Shown one piece after another: positions 1 to 13,766 of a DNA stretch of 64,000 bases (the stretch's first letter is position 1; every line of letters starts with the position of its first letter). Under the pieces are notes generated by a model. It had not been told where the DNA came from, did no database searches, and worked only from the letters and a program-made list of their open reading frames with translations. The stretch comes from Thermothelomyces thermophilus ATCC 42464. Its lineage: Eukaryota > Ascomycota > Sordariomycetes > Sordariales > Chaetomiaceae. A program made the position numbers and the translations under genes. Location: assembly GCF_000226095.1 (NCBI RefSeq), contig NC_016476.1, positions 1,612,001 to 1,676,000 on the forward strand. The letters are read 5' to 3'.

Positions 1-1090
1 TGGTAATCGTTTAACTACACTTTGTGGTAATACTCTTCTTGGTGTTATATCCTTTGTTACTCTTACCTTAATAGCTCCTTTAAGGGGCCTGCCTTCTGTA
101 TTTAGAAGTCTAAAAGAGTCGAGTATAGTAGAGCGATTCCTTTAAAACTATAGTTTAAATATAGCTATTATAACTATAGTAGTAATAATATTATTAGTTT
201 TAATTATAGTAATAATAAGATAATGCCTCTTATATTCGAATTAATAGATGATTTGTTAGGTATACCTGTTATAAATATTATAATTGCTAGTAGGTTAACT
301 CCTACTCCCATAATGCCTTGAAAGTGTAAGTGTACTAAAGCTTCTAGACTATAAGTGTTCTTATTGTCTCTATTTAATTGATTTTATTACTGCTTTTATA
401 GTTTTCTAGTGCCTTGCTAGTTATATTAAGATCGTTTAAGCTAACTAAATATAGTAATATTAAAGCTAGTAAGCTTTGTAAAGTGCCTTATAAAATGTAT
501 ATATAGTTAGCTCTAGTAGGACGTTCTTTTAGTAAATGTTATAATTATTCTAATGCTAGCTTTTACTATTACTATTATATCTATAGCTCTTATAAGTATA
601 AGGATATATATACTAATCGCTTATATGTCTAATAGCTCTTATAATATTTATACTAACTATAATGGTAGTCCTACTTCTTATATTAGGTCGGCAAAGGATT
701 TGATAAAGGCTTTACTAGATCGAGCTAAGGCTTCTATAAGTTCCTAGATCCCAAACCTCTACCCCTGACACGTAGGCAAATCGCTGACGGTTACGTATAG
801 GATCTTAAGAAGTTATATATAGTTCTTCGGAATGACCTTAAATGTGCTAGCGTAAACGATATAGAGGAGTACGAGCTTAATAAGATTAAACTTATACGTT
901 TTACGAAGATCGCCTGCTCTATATATAATATCTTCTATTAGTTAGGTAAGATTAAGGAGGATTGTAAAGCTCGCGTTAGTGTGTCTAATAATACGTTAGG
1001 CGCTACGTCGTTACCTGGCTAGGATAAAGGTAAGGGCAAGGCTATTAATCCTAGTAACGGTTAATAGTAATAGATAGGGAGTATTAGGTA
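1..1090. other. RIP-degraded repeat remnant of unknown class
   Basis: The sequence is AT-rich with TA-dinucleotide excess and no intact gene. On the plus strand a remnant reading frame runs from about 747 to 1065 (frame starting at 747). It covers roughly 105 codons and is interrupted only by TAG codons, as expected for RIP of CAG or TGG codons. It ends in a Lys/Gly-rich tail. I do not recognise the protein. The stretch lies left of the recognisable copia RNase H/RT region on the opposite strand, so it is probably a separate insertion or the neighbour of element D. No copy of D's 3' LTR was found here. Confidence 0.5.
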
Positions 1091-4000
1091 GTATTTTATT
1101 TCACGAATTTAACTTATTTTCTACCCCTTAGTTATATAAGTCTATAACTAATATCTTAAAGATTAAAGAGAGCCCTCTAACGCTTAAAGGCTTATTAGCT
1201 AAGTCGTTTAATAAGCCTATCTACCAGTATTTAACTAGCTAGTAAATATATAGCTTTAAATGTTCCTTTCGCTACTTCCTGGTATAATTATATATTATAG
1301 ATATCTATATACTATAAGCGAGTATCAATACGTTCGTTCTTAGCTATTACTAGTCTTATCGTTTGCTAATTGTTATAATAGATGTTCTAGGGTTCCCTAA
1401 GCTTAAGATCGATATCTGTAAATAGCCTTTTAAACGCTATAGCCTCTCTTGCTATAAGGGAGAGCGTTAGAAGTTCTGCTTTGATGCTTGACGTTGTAAT
1501 AGTATCCTAGTACGATACTTTCTATATAATAGGACCTCTAAATAGGAAGAAGATATATCCCTATAACGAATACCACGTATCTAAATCATCTACGTGTAAA
1601 GCGTCCTTAGCGATTATAAGCGTCGGACTATCTAGCGCTCGCTCGCCCCTATATTAGATTAATAGGTAAGAGCTCCTAAATAGATATCTTACTACTTGCC
1701 ATGCCTCTAACAAGTAATCTAGTCTTAGGTTAGTCAGGTATCAAGAGAGTACTAAATAGGTATATACGACGTCTAGATATAGTATAACTATATAGTATAG
1801 AATTAATCTGACAAGCTCTTAATACTCTTTAATCTATATACTAGTAGCGCTCCCTTCGAACTTCTTAAGCTCTTTATAGCTTAAAGGAGTTAGTTTGTAT
1901 ACATTAGGTATATCTAGCCTATATCTTCTCACTACCTTTCTAATATATTAGTTATAGATTAACTATATCTTATACGTGGGTTAGTCTCGAATCACCCTAA
2001 TACTAAGGAACTAACTAACATTACCCTATTTATAGATATTATATTAAGCTTTAATTCCTTCCATTACTTACTTAGCTATTATAGTATTGCTTTTATAGAA
2101 GAAGACCAAGAAGTCGTTAATATAGAAGATTAAGATAATACGTTTGTTATAGCTTAGGAAGAGGCACTTCTCTTTGCCTGATAGTTCTATACCTAGATCT
2201 GATAGCGTTTTATAGAACTCTTTATACTATAAGAGTAGCAAGTCTCTTAAGCCGTATAGAGCTCTTCGTAACTCTACGTATTTCCCTAGCTACTTAAATC
2301 CTTCTAGCAATTTATAGATAATAGGATTGTCTTCCGGTCATTTAGCGTTAAGGAACGCTTACACTATATCGAACTACTTAACTTCTAAGTCAAAGTACGT
2401 AGCGATTACTATTATTATATAGAATAACTATACTACTAGAGTAGCTATATATATACTTTCTACTAAGCTAATATCTTATAGATCTCCTTATATATAGATC
2501 CTTGCCTTGTACTTCTCTAAGAAACCGTCCTTGTCAAACTTATATATAAAGACCTATTTTAACAGGATAGGTCGCGCTTTCGCCTGCTTATACGGTACGA
2601 TCTTCTATATTCCCCTGCTCTCTAAGTTACGTATCTCCTTACAAGCCGCGTCTTTGAAGTATTGTCCTAATAGGTGGTTATATAGGTCTCGCTAGTTAGT
2701 AAGAATACGAGTAAGATCGTTAATATACTAACGCGGCTTATTTAGAGCTGCTCTAAGGCACGTGGTATCCTTCTATCGTATAGCAGTAACAAATACCGTA
2801 TATATCGTTCGAAAGCTCTGGTCTTCTAGGTAAGCTTCTTATTAATTAGGTAGGTAAGTCTTATAGAACTATTACCAGAGTTCCTTAGTTACGTAGATAA
2901 AGGAGTAATAGTAATTGACCCTCTCTTTATTTTATAGCTGTTTACTTGACTATATAGGGTCCCTAGGTATACAAGCCCTCTTCCTACCTCTACCTCTCCT
3001 TATAGGAGGTTGTTAAATAGCTTCTCCTTCGTTTCTACCTTCTAGAGGATACGTTGGCTAATCTAGACTTCGTTTAACGCTCTACTCCTCTAGCCTAACT
3101 AGGTATAATATATCGGTAGTACTATCCCTAGCTTCTAGCTCTTCTATTAATATACTATACACGCTTGACTCTTCTATAGAAGGTATTTCTCCGTTAGATC
3201 TGATGGCTCCCCTGCTCTCCCTAGTGTCTAGTTAGCTAGCTAGCGACTAGGAAGGCCCTGATTTAAACCCTCCTACTTCCTAGTAGATATCCCCTTTACT
3301 AGCCGGCGTAGGGCAAGTTACTAAGGGCTTAGGCGTATATTTAGGGGTTAAGAGTCCTCTAAAGCTCTCTATCTATTCAGTAAGTTTGTCTATTGCTTAC
3401 GTCTCTACTATAAGAGTCTCTAGAACTGATTACTTACTTATAGGCTATATATTAAAGAACTCCCTTACCCCTAAGTCTTAACCCTATTAGAGAGGTTAGT
3501 CTATTCCTAAACTCTCTTATAATAGAAGTAGCTAAGCCACTATAATAGAGTCTTCTACTGGTTACTAGGTCTATTATAACGCTTCCTAGAGAAAATCGCT
3601 ATCTTAGGAATCTTTGCTAAGATCGAACTAATTGACTTCCTAGCTTGCTACCGCTAGCGACGACTTTGTCAGCTACTCTTCGCCTAGATAGTAGAAAGTC
3701 GTCTTATCGAAGCAAACGTCACAAGTTATAATGACCCTATTAAGCTTAGGTATCTAAACGCGATAGATATTAGATACGCGATATCCTGTAAGATACCCTA
3801 TTAGCCTATATAATAGTACCTTAAAGTCCTTTATATGCTGCTTAGCTTTCCTATCCTTATAGAGGATATATACCTAGTATCTATATATAAAGATACTACT
3901 CTAGTCTAGGTATAAGTCGCTCGTTAATGTAATTATTAAGCTAGGTTTATACTAGTAAAAATACTATTTGAACTAGCTATAGAGCACTTTGTTAGGAGTT

Positions 4001-6470
4001 CTAAACAAGTAAGTACGGCTCGGGCTTATCGTATATAAGTACGCTACCGCTTATATACTTTCTAACTAGAGGTTCGTAGGCAGATTCGCGCTATTAAGTA
4101 TCTTGATTGAGTGTAAGATTAGTTCTTGCCTTACTCGCTCTACTAGTCTATTAGGCTTATAGGTATATAAAGGTAAGAGTTTAAGATTAATACCGCTTTC
4201 TATAGCCTAAGTCTAGTAGCATATCAGTATGTGCCCTATTAAACTAATCGTTATAGTATCGTTATCCTACTTGATCTTATAGATAGTAAGCCTGTATTAG
4301 CGCCTTACCTAGTTCTTGAAATTCTAGATGACTCTTATAATCTAGTCTAGCGACTTTATCGTCAAGAGGAAAGGGAAGAGCTTCCTACTATACTTATTAA
4401 TAATTATAAATAGCTATTACGATCCATTAATCGCTTTAGAATAGTCGAATAGATCCTAGGCTACTCGCTAGAATAGGCATATAGACTTCTGCTTAGGTAG
4501 TGTTTTCCTAGAGATAACCTTGCTTATATAAGTATAAGTATAGCTCTTGTACTTAATACGTACTATCCCCTTGATATAGACATTTCTAGCGTTGTTAACA
4601 AGTGCTCTTAACGCTTCTAGTCTAAGGTAGCTAGCTCTTAAATGCCAAAGATCCTTGGTATCCTCTCTTACGGTAGGTAATGCTTGTATCTAGGACCTTC
4701 TATCGTACGTAGTAAATACGTGCTATAAGGATATATAAACGTTTATAATACCTGTTTTACTAATTAAGACGTAGTCTAGGAAGCTTAGGTAGTAGGAAAG
4801 TGGCTTATATTTAAGGAAGGTAAGATTATACTTACATTCTAACTTATAAAGTATAACGTTATTTTCTAGCGTTCTAAAACGTAGTAAGTAATCTAAGCTA
4901 TAGTACTAAGCGCCTGCCTTAAGTAATAGAGCTTCCGAGATAATATTAATATAGAATCCTTCGACAATAGCGATATCCTTAAGTGTTAGGCTCTTAGTAT
5001 ACGGTCTATATAGTCTATCTAGAACGTTCTTAATTACCTAAGTACTCTCCCTACTAATAGGAAAGGTCATTATACCTGCTTTAACGAACTTAGGATCTTC
5101 TACCTTAACGAACGTCCTAGGTAAAAGGAACTTCTTATTATTAACTAAGTAGGTCATACTATATAAGTCTAGTAGAGTACTTTCCAAAAGAGGATAACGC
5201 TATAGAGCGACTATATTAAACGCCCTATAGTAAGTTAAGAGCTCGCTAAGTAGTTAAAGGCTAATAATTGATGTATTAAGGGAACTAGGGTATCCTACCC
5301 CTAACTATCTGGAATAGGATAGCTCCCCTTACTTAGTAATAAGTTAATTTTTTAGTCTAGCCTACTTTGGCTTATTAAGCTCTTAGCAAATCCTCTTATA
5401 CTCCTTGTCGGAAAGGTATAAGCGTTGCTCGTTACTATAGATGGCTTACTTAAGTATATAGCAGTCTACTAGATCCTATAGATATCTTAGACGCTTATAG
5501 AGACATCTTATATTATATTACTAACCATTATAAGAGTCTCTATATAAGTCTCTACCTCTCTCCTTACCGCTCTTCTAAGCTATGGAAAGTGTTAGTATAT
5601 AAGTTGTCGAGAAGATTCCATACTTCCGAGAGACTCTAGATTACACGTCGTTATTAATTAGGATCTTAGCCATTATAACGAGGGTACTAAGCTTTAGAAG
5701 TAGCTATCTTCTACCATTAGCGAGCTCGATTTCTATCCTCTTGTTTGCTACCTAGGTTAGTAGGATATATATAGCGATAGCGTCAAGAAAGGCATAAAGT
5801 CCTTGTATACCTTATACTTCTAGGATGTCATATTAGATAGCTTATTAAAAGGTAACATTAAAGTTAAAAATCTAGTACTATAGATTGACTCCTAAACATT
5901 TAGCTATATTAAGACTAGCTATATATTATATAGTAACTATTATATGAAGTATTACAATGGATGGTATAAGTATAAAGTAAAGCGCCTAGATAATCCCCCT
6001 AATAAGGTTAATATCCTTCTTCCTTTATACTTTTATAGCTTTATGGAGTTTAGGATCTATAGTATATACTAGCTAGTATTATAACTATCCTATCTATTTA
6101 CTAACGTCTATAATATATATAATATCTTTATAAAAGGAGTCTTATAATCGTACGAATTCGGCTACAATGGCTATATTGGAAGGTATCAAATCTATAGATA
6201 TCGAGGGCAATAATCCTTCCAGGAGTTACTCCTAGGAAGCTAAGATAAGGTTATCTCTAGCTTACTTATAGGTTAAGCGCTATAGAACTTCTAGATCTAG
6301 CTCGCGGTTACCATTAGGGTCGATAAATCCCTATATACTAGCAAATTTAGCCTATAATTATAGTTCGATATACTACAAGTTCTAGGAACTAGGCCTTATA
6401 AGGCACGTAGAAGTCTCGACTAGGATCTCGGATATAATAGATACATCGTCAAAAGCGTATTAAGGCAGGG
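1091..6470 (-). mobile_element. Ty1/copia retrotransposon D, left part (gag-pol remnant), minus strand
   Basis: This is the degraded internal region of a Ty1/copia element read on the minus strand. From right to left I see a gag-like region with a possible C-x2-C-x3-GH-x-C-like knuckle near 5430-5510. An integrase core follows around 4100-4560, then the copia hallmark GYxxSNIYRV/RDVxFD segment near 3720-3830. The reverse transcriptase lies at about 1850-2660, and a poorly preserved RNase H lies to its left. Gag-IN-RT order with integrase before RT is diagnostic for copia. Many codons are TAG stops from RIP. The element continues at 29600-29899 beyond the nested insertion of element C, which duplicated CAGGG (6466-6470 and 29600-29604). 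The left end is approximate, and no left LTR was found in the window. Confidence 0.8.
1850..2660 (-). pseudogene. Copia reverse transcriptase domain (RIP-inactivated)
   Basis: The reverse complement reads as a typical copia RT. It has a segment with IVPYKQAKARPILLK, then YKFDKDGFLEKYKARI, an LNAK segment, KLLEGFK, and the ELRRALYGLRDL block before the catalytic box. The catalytic YVDD box now reads YIND (about 2105-2125), with the first Asp changed to Asn by a G-to-A transition. Several Trp and Gln codons are now TAG. The domain could not be active even if translated. Confidence 0.8.
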
Positions 6471-6616
6471 TAATGGAAGATAGTTCCAATAGATAGAAGA
6501 TGGTTCCAATTAATAGAAGAAAGTTAGTAAGTAGTAAATAGTTCAAAAGATCGATATCTTCTTCCTACTTTGGCTAGCCCTATTAGCTCTATATAAGTAG
6601 AGAATAGGAACAAAGA
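6471..6616 (-). repeat. 3' LTR of element C, left segment
   Basis: This aligns base for base, apart from C/T and G/A transitions, with 29361-29506 of the right LTR. It starts with TAATGGAAG where the right copy has TGATGGAAG. It is separated from its remainder (14226-14318) by insertion of element A, with AAAGA duplicated at 6612-6616 and 14221-14225. Confidence 0.9.
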
Positions 6617-7070
6617 TGTCACGGATAAGCACATAGACGGCCCGGCAGGCTACAGCTAGGACACGGGACATTCCGACAGCCAATCACTTGACGGACTAAT
6701 CAGAAGATTATCATTACCAAGACTAAGGTCTTCACTAGTAATAATAACATGTCACCGTCAACAACACGGAATCACGGAGTAAAAGGAGAAATAGTACTAG
6801 TAATAACTATTAAAGAGGGACAGATAATTATATATATATAGCTAGCTAGTCACTTATTATAGTAGACTCTAGGAGTTTACTAGTGATAGTAACCTAACTT
6901 ACAATCACAAGTACTTATACCAAGTATTACTAACTATTGTAAGAGACAACTCTAGTATTATTATAAACCTTTTAGCTTTACCAAATCCCTTAGACGACCT
7001 ATACGCTTGTCCCGCTTAATTTACCTCCGTCTAAACCCTTTTAGAAGAAGTCTAAGCTAGGTTCGTCATA
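6617..7070 (+). repeat. 5' LTR of element A (454 bp)
   Basis: The repeat matches 13767-14220, 15999-16452 and 23151-23604. A TATA-rich run lies at 6829-6840. The segment GTGATAGTAAC at 6883-6893, about 45 bp downstream, is complementary to the sequence immediately after the LTR and may mark the transcript start used for self-priming. Confidence 0.92.
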
Positions 7071-7071
7071 C

Positions 7072-7083
7072 GTTGCTATTACT
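7072..7083 (+). other. Candidate self-priming primer-binding site of element A
   Basis: GTTGCTATTACT starts one base after the 5' LTR. It can pair over 12 positions (one G-U) with AGTGATAGCAAC inside the less mutated LTR copies (23416-23427). It does not begin with TGG, as a tRNA 3'-end PBS would. This arrangement matches the self-primed Tf1/sushi-type scheme. The assignment is inferred. Confidence 0.5.
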
Positions 7084-7097
7084 CCCTTTGTTCTATT

Positions 7098-10000
7098 ATA
7101 GCTCAGAACGGAGGTAATTTCGACCTCGACATCGATATAGCTACTAACGTCACGGCCGAATAGCTGCTTACCTAGCTCGGTCAACTCTAGTAGCAGATTT
7201 AGGAGTTAGACTAGAGAGACAAGGTTATATAAGCTCGGATTAAGAAACTCGAAAACGGCAAAAAGCACTTGTAGAAGCTAGTTAACAAGGCCTATACTAA
7301 AATCAAGGCACTCGAGGACGCCAAAGCAAGCTATATTAAGATCGAACTACCTAGCAAATACGGAGGAACTAAGGAGGATCTTATAGGATTCCTAACAAAC
7401 CTCCGATCCTACTTCCGGCTCAATGATAACAAGTTTCTAGATAACAAAGCCAAAGTCCTCTATATAGCTATAAGACTAAAGGGCAAGGTACTTAGATGGT
7501 TCAAGCCTATATAGAATGACTATCTTACTAAGGAAGATAAAGACGACCGAGACGTGTTTATATAGGTAGTCTTTTAGTCTTATGACCGGTTTGAAGAAGA
7601 GCTTTAGAAGGTTTTTAGCAACAAAGACGAGAAGATTTATATGTAAGAAAGACTTGCCAATCTCCGACAGACCAAGTCAGCAGCCTCCTATACCATATAG
7701 TTTAGACAAGACATACTCAAGTCTTAGCTTAACGATAAGGCATTAATATAACTATTCTATAATAGCTTAAAGGAAAAGGTCAAAGACAAACTATATAAAT
7801 ATAACCGGCCTAAGACTCTAGATAAATATATTATATAGGCTATTAGAATCGATAATCGACTCTATATATAAGAGTAGTAGAAACGAGGTCAGACAAACGG
7901 AACCACGGTCAAGGCTAACGATAAGAAAAAACGAGTATACGTTAGCATATCGCATAGGACATATCCTAGAGCTATAGATATAGATATAGTATAGAAGCAA
8001 GATAAAAAGAAAACGACCAAAGACAGGTCTAACGTTATCTACTATAACTATAGAAAGAAAGGATACTATAGATAAGAATATTAAAGCCCGAAGAAAGACT
8101 AGAAACTAGTCCCTAGAAAGGAAATTACAGCTATTAATAAAACCGCTAAGGATGTTATTAAAGTAGTAGCTACGAGCTATAAAGACAGGGATAGCGACAT
8201 AGACAGTCTCAGATATAACGGCGATAGTAAAGACGAACAAGCACCGTACTCCGAACTGGTTACTATAGATCTAGAAATAGGTCTTGCTAAATAGGACATG
8301 GCAAGAGAGTATATACTACCAATTTCGATTCTCCTAGCCTTGAGGTAGTAGGGTTTTATAGTTACCTAGAGGTAGGATAGATTATAGACAACCGATACCT
8401 AAGGAATTAAAAGACCTAGACCTAATGTTCTATTCCCCTAAGAACGAATTGAATGGTACTGTAACGAAGTTTTCCGGCTTAATACGGAACTATACAAACA
8501 GGATAAACGCTTAATTCGACTTACCTAATAGAGTGATAGAATAAGGGACAAGATAAGGGAACTCTAATGTATCGTAGAAACTATTAAAGGGGAATAGCCT
8601 ATGACGTATAATAGGCCTGACAGCTACGCCAAGTATTTTAATGATTAGTAACTTAGCTACAACGTACAGAACCCTAAGTACTAGTTTATACGCGCGAACC
8701 GCGGAAAAGATAAGTATATATGGGAAAACTACTAGAAGAAACACTCCTACCTTAGCATTAGAGTACCTACGGCCTATATATAGTGGGAAGGATTTAGAAA
8801 GGAGTTCTAATACCTTCTAGGCAATACTACGTAACTATACCTGCGACACGAGGCACATATATAAGTGCCCTAGTTCTAGTATATATTATATAAATACCGA
8901 TACCACTTTCGCGACAAATTCGAAAACAATTACTAGCCGACCTAACGAGGAAATAAGGATAGAAGCCTCCGCCCTATGGAATAGGTCTATAATACAGGAA
9001 ATAGAGCGGCCGAATTGCTCTAGAAGATCGAAGCCTGCAACCTAGAAGGCATTACGGTAGTACTAAAACGAGCCTAGCCTAGGTACTACGGAACAGGACG
9101 AGACATATAGGACTTGTGCCGGAGTAACGACTACCTTTACCACGCGGACGAAAAGAAATCGCGGATCTAGGAGCTTCAGATAAAGCTATAGTATATACGA
9201 TGAAAAGCAGAACAGACCTAATAGTAAGAAGCTACAAGCACTTAATAGCTTATAGAAATAAGTACGATCGACGAAGCCACTATTAGCCAAACAACCAAAG
9301 AGGTCAGCACTGACCTAGGAAATAGGTTAGGGCCCTTCGAGGGGCCTAAAAACCATTAACGCCTATATAGCGGCAAGTGATAGCATAGTATAGGAGGAAC
9401 TAGCGTAAAAGACTACTATATTGAGACCTCCTAGTAGAAATAAGGGAAATCGCCGTAATCTTTAGATGACGGCAGCAAGACAAGTGATTATAGACGACAG
9501 CACAATGGAAATAGCACGAAATACTCGTACTAGTAGATAATGGAGTAGAGATAAACCTGATTTCACTGACGCTTATAAATTAGCTACAGATACCCTAGAG
9601 AATGAAGCAGAAGTATAGTATAGTCAAAGGGCTATGTCTAATATAATAGGTACGTAAGGAGACCGAACCAATTAATATCACTATAGCAAGGAAAACTATA
9701 GCAGTCGTATTTAGTATCGTAGATATAGGCGACGATAAAGATATAATATTAGGATTACTATAGTATAAAGATTACGACCCGGACATTAGCTAGAAGAATA
9801 GTAGCCACCTATAACCCTAAATGGAGTCGTATTCGACTAGCGAGATAGGAAGCGTACAAGGATCGCGAGCAGACGATGCTCAGGGGAAGGCATATCCTAC
9901 AGATCTACCGTAAGAGATAGACAGTAGTAGGCAGACTACTACAGACTCTAGAAGAAGCGGTATAACGACACCGACGTTATAATAGGAGGAACGAGCTAAA

Positions 10001-13000
10001 CCGCCGATAGCTATTCTCTCCGTTAACGAATGCGGAGCACTATAACTAGAGTAGTAGATTAAGATAGGAGAAATCGCTAGTATCGCTATAGACGGAACTA
10101 AGTTTATATACTATTAGAAAATCGAGAAACGAGACAAGACTAGGAAAGTACCAAAGGAATATAAAGGATACCTAGCATTCGAACCGAAGCATCTAGAAGG
10201 ATTACTAGAACACGGCCTATAGGATTACGAGATCAAGCTTAAAGAAGGAATACGACTAAAGTTCTTTAAGATTTACTATACAAGCTAGATATAGAACAAA
10301 GAACTTAAGCGATACTTAAAGGAGAACCTTCGAAGAGGATATATCTGCCTGTTAACATCGCTAGCAGGCTACCTAATCCTATTTATACCTAAGAAAGATA
10401 GAAAGCTACGGTTATATGTCGACTATTAGTAACTTAACGAATAGACTGTGAAAAACCGATACCTATTACCGCTAATCTTATAGCTCTAAGATTAGTTAGC
10501 AGGAGCCTAATATTTTATACGTCTTGACTTGCCATCGGCCTATAACTATATATAAATCAAAGAAGGCGACAAGTAGAAAATAGCCTTTAGGATACCCTAT
10601 CGCTACTATAAGTACCTTGTCATGCTATTTAGACTTACAAACGCGCTAGCAACGTTCTAAGCCCTGATTAATCAAGCTATCCGATCCTTTCTTAACAAAT
10701 TTGCGGTATATTATCTCGACAACATACTTATCTTCTCTAAAACGATAGACAAACACTAGAAGTATATAAGAGTAATACTAGATATATTATACGTATATAA
10801 GCTATTAGTTAACAAGGAAAAGAGCAAATTCTACGTTAGGAAGACGGTGTTTTCAGGATATAAGATATCCCTAGAACAAATCTAGATAGAACCTTCAAAA
10901 GTCGAAGCTATTAAAGATTGGCTACGACCGACATTAGTTATAGAAGTACGAAGTTTCATCAGGTTTACGAACTTCTACTAGATATTTATTAAGAACTTTA
11001 GAGCGATCGTACAACCTTTATACGAACTTACTAAGAAGAATACTAAATTCCAATGGGAAGAGTAACACGAGGAAGCATTTATATAGATCCGCGAGGCCAT
11101 TACTAAAGATCTAGTACTAGTACTACTAGACCCTAAGAAGCCATTTAAGGTAGAAACGTACGCTTTAGACTATGCTATCGGAGGACAATTAGGATAACGA
11201 GACGAACAAGGGAAGCTACATCTTATAGCCTTCTTTTTAAAGAAGCTCGATAAACTACGTCTTAATTATCTGATCTATAATAAGGAACTACTTACGATTG
11301 TCAAAGCTTTTAAGGAATAGTAACTATACCTTAGTAGTATAATTGAACCAGTACAAGTATATATAGATTATAAGAATTTACGATACTTCACGATGATAAA
11401 GGAGCTTAACAGACGACAAATACGATAGGTAGAATTCTTTATAGGATTTAATTTTGAGATCTACTATAAGAAGGGCAAAGAGAACGTATAAGCGGATGCC
11501 TTAAGCCGACAAACGGATCATATAGAAGGACAAACGGAAATAACGCCACCGTTATTCAAGGAACAAATAGACGGAACGCTATATCACGAAATATAGATAC
11601 CCGTAGAAGACGATCTACTTGACTCGTTCCTAGAATGTTACGTAATCTTTCGAGAAGAAAGGATCAACGAGGCATAGTATCAAGTAACACCCGGACTAGT
11701 AATACCTAATGAAGTGAAAGAAAAAGATAGGAAACTCTAGTACCAAGGCAAAGCATACATCTACGACAAAGATCAACAGCTGCGAATGATTTAAGAACTC
11801 TATAAGTCGAAACTCGGAGGATACAAAGGAGTTACGAAGACTATCGCACAAGTTAAGAAATACTACGACTTTCTATAGTTAACGACACGAGTTAAGGAAG
11901 TTATATAGAGTTACGACATCTATAATCGAAGCAAAATGGTACAATACAAGCCGTATAGGCTACTTTAGCTACTACTAATAGCCGACAAACTATAGAGTTT
12001 AGTTATAATAGACTTTATTACAAAGCTGCTAGAATCTAAAGATATAGCCACAGGGGTAATCTACAATAGTATTCTTACTATAGTAGATTGCCTAACTCAA
12101 TAGGCATACTTCTTTCCTTATAAAGAGTCCTAGATAGCTAAATAGCTAGCAGACATAATCTATCGGCAAGTCACATTAGTATACGCTTGGCCATAGGAAT
12201 AGATCACTAACAGAGATACCAAGTTCGTATCGAAGTTCTAGCAAGCGTTAATGTAACGATTAGGCATCAATAGTAAGCTATCAACAGCATATTACCTACA
12301 GACTGACGGACAAATAGAGCGACTAAACCAAGTTATTAAATAGTACCTTCGTTCTTACGTTAACTATTAGTAAGACGACTAGGTTATACTATTGCTAACA
12401 GTATAACTCGCTTATAATATAATACTAACAGAAATAACCAAAGTCATACCGTTCTTTACAAACTATAGATATAAAGCAGACCTTAGGCAAGGACTAGAGG
12501 TTATAGTGCTAAGAGCAGCAGTTAAAGCGAAACAAATATATATACTATATAAGAAGCTCAAAAACGAACTTGAGTTTATTAGAACCAGAATAAAGAATTA
12601 CTATGACAAATATAGGCTCGAGGGACCTTGCCTAGAGAGGGGAAACAAAGTCTACCTAGTTGTACGAAACTTACAAACCAAATGACCAAGCACAAAGCTA
12701 GACTTTAAGAAGGTCAGACCCTTCGTTATCAAGGAATGAATTTCGACATCTAACTACCGACTATCGTTACTATTATCTATATGATTACGGACGAATGTTT
12801 TTTATATTTCACTTCTCGAACCAATGCTAAAGAACGCTAAAATCGCTATAAACATCAAAACAAAGGACAAAGAGGAAGAATAGGACGTCAAAGAAATTCT
12901 AGATTTATATATTATTAATAGGGAACTATAGTATCTAGTTAAATAGCTTAATTTTAGACTAGAGGATAACTTATAGGAACTAGTCAAGAATTTAAACTAC

Positions 13001-13070
13001 CCTAAGAAACTAGAATAGTTCTACTAGCAGAACCCGGATCGACTAAAGGAAAACCTAGGATAGAACTAAA
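7098..13070 (+). pseudogene. gag-pol-chromodomain remnant of element A
   Basis: The start codon is lost (ATA at 7098; the B copy has ATG at 16480). Gag is recognisable at about 7100-8330, with a decayed CCHC knuckle near 8035-8085. RT lies around 10340-10900 with the catalytic box YLDD now YLDN (near 10715). RNase H spans about 11140-11520 and ends in the ADALSR motif. The integrase core lies at about 11990-12400, followed by the GPCLERGxKVYL segment at about 12620. A decayed chromodomain (aromatic-rich YLVK-x-LNF region) lies at about 12900-13020. Stops are mostly TAG from CAG/TGG. The gene cannot encode a functional polyprotein. Confidence 0.88.
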
Positions 13071-13402
13071 GATAGCGCCCTAGTCGATAACATTGACAGT
13101 ATCATTAATCCATAACAAGGGTATAGTAGGCGCCTCTTACTACTCTTACCGCTTAACCTCCTCTAACTCGTCCAAGGTCAACAGACTACACGTTACTATA
13201 TCGGCACCTTTCTCTACTAAAAACTCCTTCTACTAACGAAGATGCCGGAGCCGTATAAGCTTTTCGGATAACTCGTACTAGGCTTCTTCTAGATGGTGTT
13301 AAGATTCGTCTAGCTTAAGTTCGGCACGACATTTAGCATCCTTGATACGACACTGCTCCTAGAGAATACAATCTACTAGAACGAACATTAGAAATCATAT
13401 TC

Positions 13403-13418
13403 AAAAAAAAAAAAAAAG
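13403..13418 (+). repeat. Poly(A) run inside element A 3' untranslated region
   Basis: A run of about 15 A residues precedes GGAGACGTGC. An equivalent run lies at the homologous place in element B (about 22785-22800), so it was present in the common ancestor rather than arising from retrotransposon poly(A) insertion. Confidence 0.8.
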
Positions 13419-13766
13419 GAGACGTGCTTATAGGAAGAAAGTAGTATGCCAAAGCTATTATAAGAACGACCTCGATAAACGTAGGCTTTGTAACGCTTTA
13501 TATACGCGATCATTTTATAGATAAGGCCTTATAACATATACTAAGAGCAAGGTATAACAATAAAACCATTCTTAGTAATATTCTAAGCAAGGGAAGCATA
13601 GTAACGTGCAAAATACGACTTCCGTTTCTCTATTAGCATTTTATCAACATAGTAACTATAATGTAGAAACAGGAAGAATATAGTACTTACAAGCGAAGGG
13701 TTATTAGCGCTATTTGAAACGGCCTAAGAGGGCTTTTAGGTTGAAAGCCTTAAAGGAGGGGTATTA

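Noticed and set aside
757-771. ACCCCTGACAC resembling the end of the D LTR
   Set aside because: Similarity stops after about ten bases, and the unknown coding remnant runs straight through it.
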